Shown here in pieces: positions 62,663 to 64,000 of a stretch of 64,000 bases of DNA (the first letter of the stretch is position 1; each line of letters begins with the position of its first letter). The translations under genes were made by a program, and so were the position numbers. Under the pieces are notes generated by a model. That model was given only the letters and a program-made list of their open reading frames with translations. It did no database searches and was not told the DNA's origin. The stretch is from positions 62,001 to 126,000 of the forward strand of contig JASJOS010000020.1 in assembly GCA_030068525.1 (NCBI GenBank), read 5' to 3'. The DNA is from Xanthocytophaga flava (GTDB lineage Bacteria; Bacteroidota; Bacteroidia; Cytophagales; 172606-1).

Positions 62663-63748
62663 ATGAGTCGTATTGTCCAGTTGGATGGCCTCCGTGGCCT
62701 TTTTATCATTCTTATTACTATTAACCATGTTAACACACCTCTAACGGAGTTTACCTATCAGCCTCTGGGATATGTCTCTGCTGCTGAAGGTTTTGTCTTC
62801 CTATCTGGTTTGGTAGCAGGATTGGTTTATTACAAGAGGTTAGCACGGACTGGACTGAGAAAGGTTGTTATCGGAGCCATTCAGCGAGCGCGAACTATCT
62901 ATATTTATCATATTATCTCACTTTTTATTGTTTGTGTAGTAGGCTATTACTCTATTATTCACCATCATTATTGGACAGAGGTGCTAACCCGATTTTTTCA
63001 AACACCTATTCAGTCACTTTTCCTAAGCCTGTTTTTACTTTATCAGCCTGATTTTTTAGATATTCTGCCTTTATATTGTCTATTGCTACTTTCTCTTCCT
63101 TTTCTGATGTATCAATTCCGTAAAGGCAATGGTCGTTGGGTGTTGGCAGTTAGTATAGGTATTTGGGGAATGAGCCAGTTGGGACTTGGACTTAGCTATA
63201 AGGCTACCAAGTTGCTTGCAAGCTACCTGCCTGGTGCAGAATTGAGTTATATGGATATCTTTGCCTGGCAGATAATATTTGTAGCAGGTGTATATCTGGC
63301 ATATCGAAGAGCAAGTGGCAATGAATTGCGTGTTCCTGCCTATATGATATGGCCCGCAATTGCTATTATCACAATGCTAACTTTAAATAGATTTGATGTC
63401 TTGGGTAAAACCGAAGATATGTGGTGGAATTTGATTGATAAACATCGTTTGGGTCCCTTGCGTCTGATTAATTTTGGGGCATTGGTAATTGTTATTGATT
63501 TTTTAATGCGCTCCTATCGGGGATTATTTGCTCAATCCTGGCTGGTAATTTTGGGTAAACATTCTTTACAGGTATTTTCCCTTCATATTGTTTTAATATT
63601 TTTATTATTACCTCTGGTTGCTTACTATAGTGATAATAACTCAATAGCTTTGTTAGGATTGGTTGGATTTATTCTAGTTTGTTTATATGTATTGGCATGG
63701 GTACGTGAGAAGAAGAAGCATATGCAAAAAGTAGCAATATTGGCGTAG
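62663..63748 (+). CDS. OpgC-domain membrane protein
   Basis: 361 residues with about ten membrane helices. It starts RIVQLDGLRGLFIILITINH, the signature of OpgC/acyltransferase-3-like proteins, followed by FVFLSGLVAGLVYYKR. OpgC transfers succinyl groups to periplasmic glucans in proteobacteria; the Bacteroidota homologues have no established substrate. It is a single gene, ending with a basic cytoplasmic tail (REKKKHMQK). Confidence 0.85.
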   Translation: MSRIVQLDGLRGLFIILITINHVNTPLTEFTYQPLGYVSAAEGFVFLSGLVAGLVYYKRLARTGLRKVVIGAIQRARTIYIYHIISLFIVCVVGYYSIIHHHYWTEVLTRFFQTPIQSLFLSLFLLYQPDFLDILPLYCLLLLSLPFLMYQFRKGNGRWVLAVSIGIWGMSQLGLGLSYKATKLLASYLPGAELSYMDIFAWQIIFVAGVYLAYRRASGNELRVPAYMIWPAIAIITMLTLNRFDVLGKTEDMWWNLIDKHRLGPLRLINFGALVIVIDFLMRSYRGLFAQSWLVILGKHSLQVFSLHIVLIFLLLPLVAYYSDNNSIALLGLVGFILVCLYVLAWVREKKKHMQKVAILA

Positions 63749-63834
63749 CAAACCAAACTTCAGACCTATAGTCTCGTACCTGAAAAATAAAATATATAAG
63801 AGGAATATCTTCTCCGAAATTTTGATAACCCTAC

Positions 63835-63850
63835 TGACATAGGGTTGTCA
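63835..63850. promoter_or_regulatory. Candidate operator upstream of the last gene
   Basis: TGACA-TAGGGT-TGTCA, a 5-bp dyad with a 6-base spacer, inside a larger hairpin AACCCT/AGGGTT. It lies 58 bases before the start codon. Similar TGNCA dyads are expected for dimeric repressors; the cognate regulator is not in the window. Confidence 0.35.
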
Positions 63851-63908
63851 TGAGGGTGTAGTTTCTTTGTAAGGTAAACTAAATGACAACATTTAAACCC
63901 TTATAACT

Positions 63909-64000
63909 ATGGCAACTACCAACGCCCAAGCCCAGGAAACAGATCTGTCAACACTTGTAATTACAGCTGATGAGCTGCTGAATCACTGGCAAGGACATCG
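63909..64000 (+). CDS. Start of a gene cut by the right window edge (possible DinB-like protein)
   Basis: The ATG at 63909 opens 30 complete codons: MATTNAQAQETDLSTL, then VITADELLNHWQGHR. The element ADELLNHWQGHR resembles the N-terminus of DinB-family proteins of Bacteroidota, but too little is present for a firm call. Confidence 0.45.
   Translation, partial: MATTNAQAQETDLSTLVITADELLNHWQGH

Noticed and set aside
1..64000. CRISPR arrays, insertion sequences, prophage genes, rRNA operons
   Set aside because: No regularly spaced repeats, transposase, phage structural motifs or rRNA segments were seen on either strand.

Overview
The window looks like chromosomal DNA of an AT-rich, gliding-type Bacteroidota, most likely of the Cytophagales. 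The evidence is two SusC/SusD outer-membrane uptake loci each driven by an ECF sigma factor and a FecR-type anti-sigma factor, many Bacteroidota-type lipoproteins, the order rpmG - DUF4295 gene - ftsY - rimO, promoters with the TAnnTTTG -7 box, and almost no Shine-Dalgarno sequences. I saw no transposase, phage gene, CRISPR array or rRNA. One tRNA gene, tRNA-Val(TAC), is present.

Layout. 1-2.9 kb: the end of a family 3 glycoside hydrolase gene and a CBM9-like lectin gene. 3.1-8.5 kb: gmd (GDP-mannose dehydratase), a GroES-like protein, then a three-gene glycan unit (membrane GT2, GT-C-like integral membrane transferase, methyltransferase). 8.5-12.8 kb (minus strand): a GH3-type acyl-amido synthetase, dxr and rseP. 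12.9-16.2 kb: a lipoprotein archaemetzincin, an unknown lipoprotein, and an HtrA protease. 16.5-22.3 kb: a complete tripartite RND efflux operon (TolC, adaptor, pump), then a TonB-type protein. 23-28.6 kb (minus strand): SDR and AraC regulator, rimO, an unknown lipoprotein, ftsY, DUF4295, rpmG. 28.8-31.4 kb: tRNA-Val, a GNAT acetyltransferase and three unrecognised small genes. 31.9-33.8 kb: a flavoprotein disulfide reductase and a DUF4126 protein. 34.1-44.9 kb: uptake locus 1 (sigma, FecR, SusC with STN domain, SusD, DUF3823 lipoprotein, glutaminase-like enzyme). 45.2-49.4 kb: a PadR-controlled ABC transporter operon ending in a serine hydrolase lipoprotein. 49.6-50.4 kb: AraC-type HTH and VOC protein. 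50.6-57.6 kb: uptake locus 2 (sigma, FecR, SusC with STN, SusD, no enzyme). 57.7-63.7 kb: NmrA-like and HxlR divergent pair, a membrane-tethered SDR, a membrane-tethered metallo-beta-lactamase-fold hydrolase, a DnaJ-like protein with no J domain, an OpgC-like acyltransferase. The right edge holds the first 30 codons of another gene.

How the parts fit. Each uptake locus carries the parts for substrate-sensing signal transfer from SusC (STN domain) through FecR to the sigma factor. Both sigma factors end in an unusual hydrophobic tail, and both sigma-FecR spacers share an AAAAACTATTTTT element. The PadR operon has a long inverted repeat overlapping its own start codon, a natural autoregulatory operator. 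No wholly new multi-gene system is proven here. The best candidates for something undescribed are the hydrophobic-tailed sigma factors, the PadR/HAAS-like/ABC/serine-hydrolase unit, the GT2/GT-C/methyltransferase unit, and the J-domain-less DnaJ protein.
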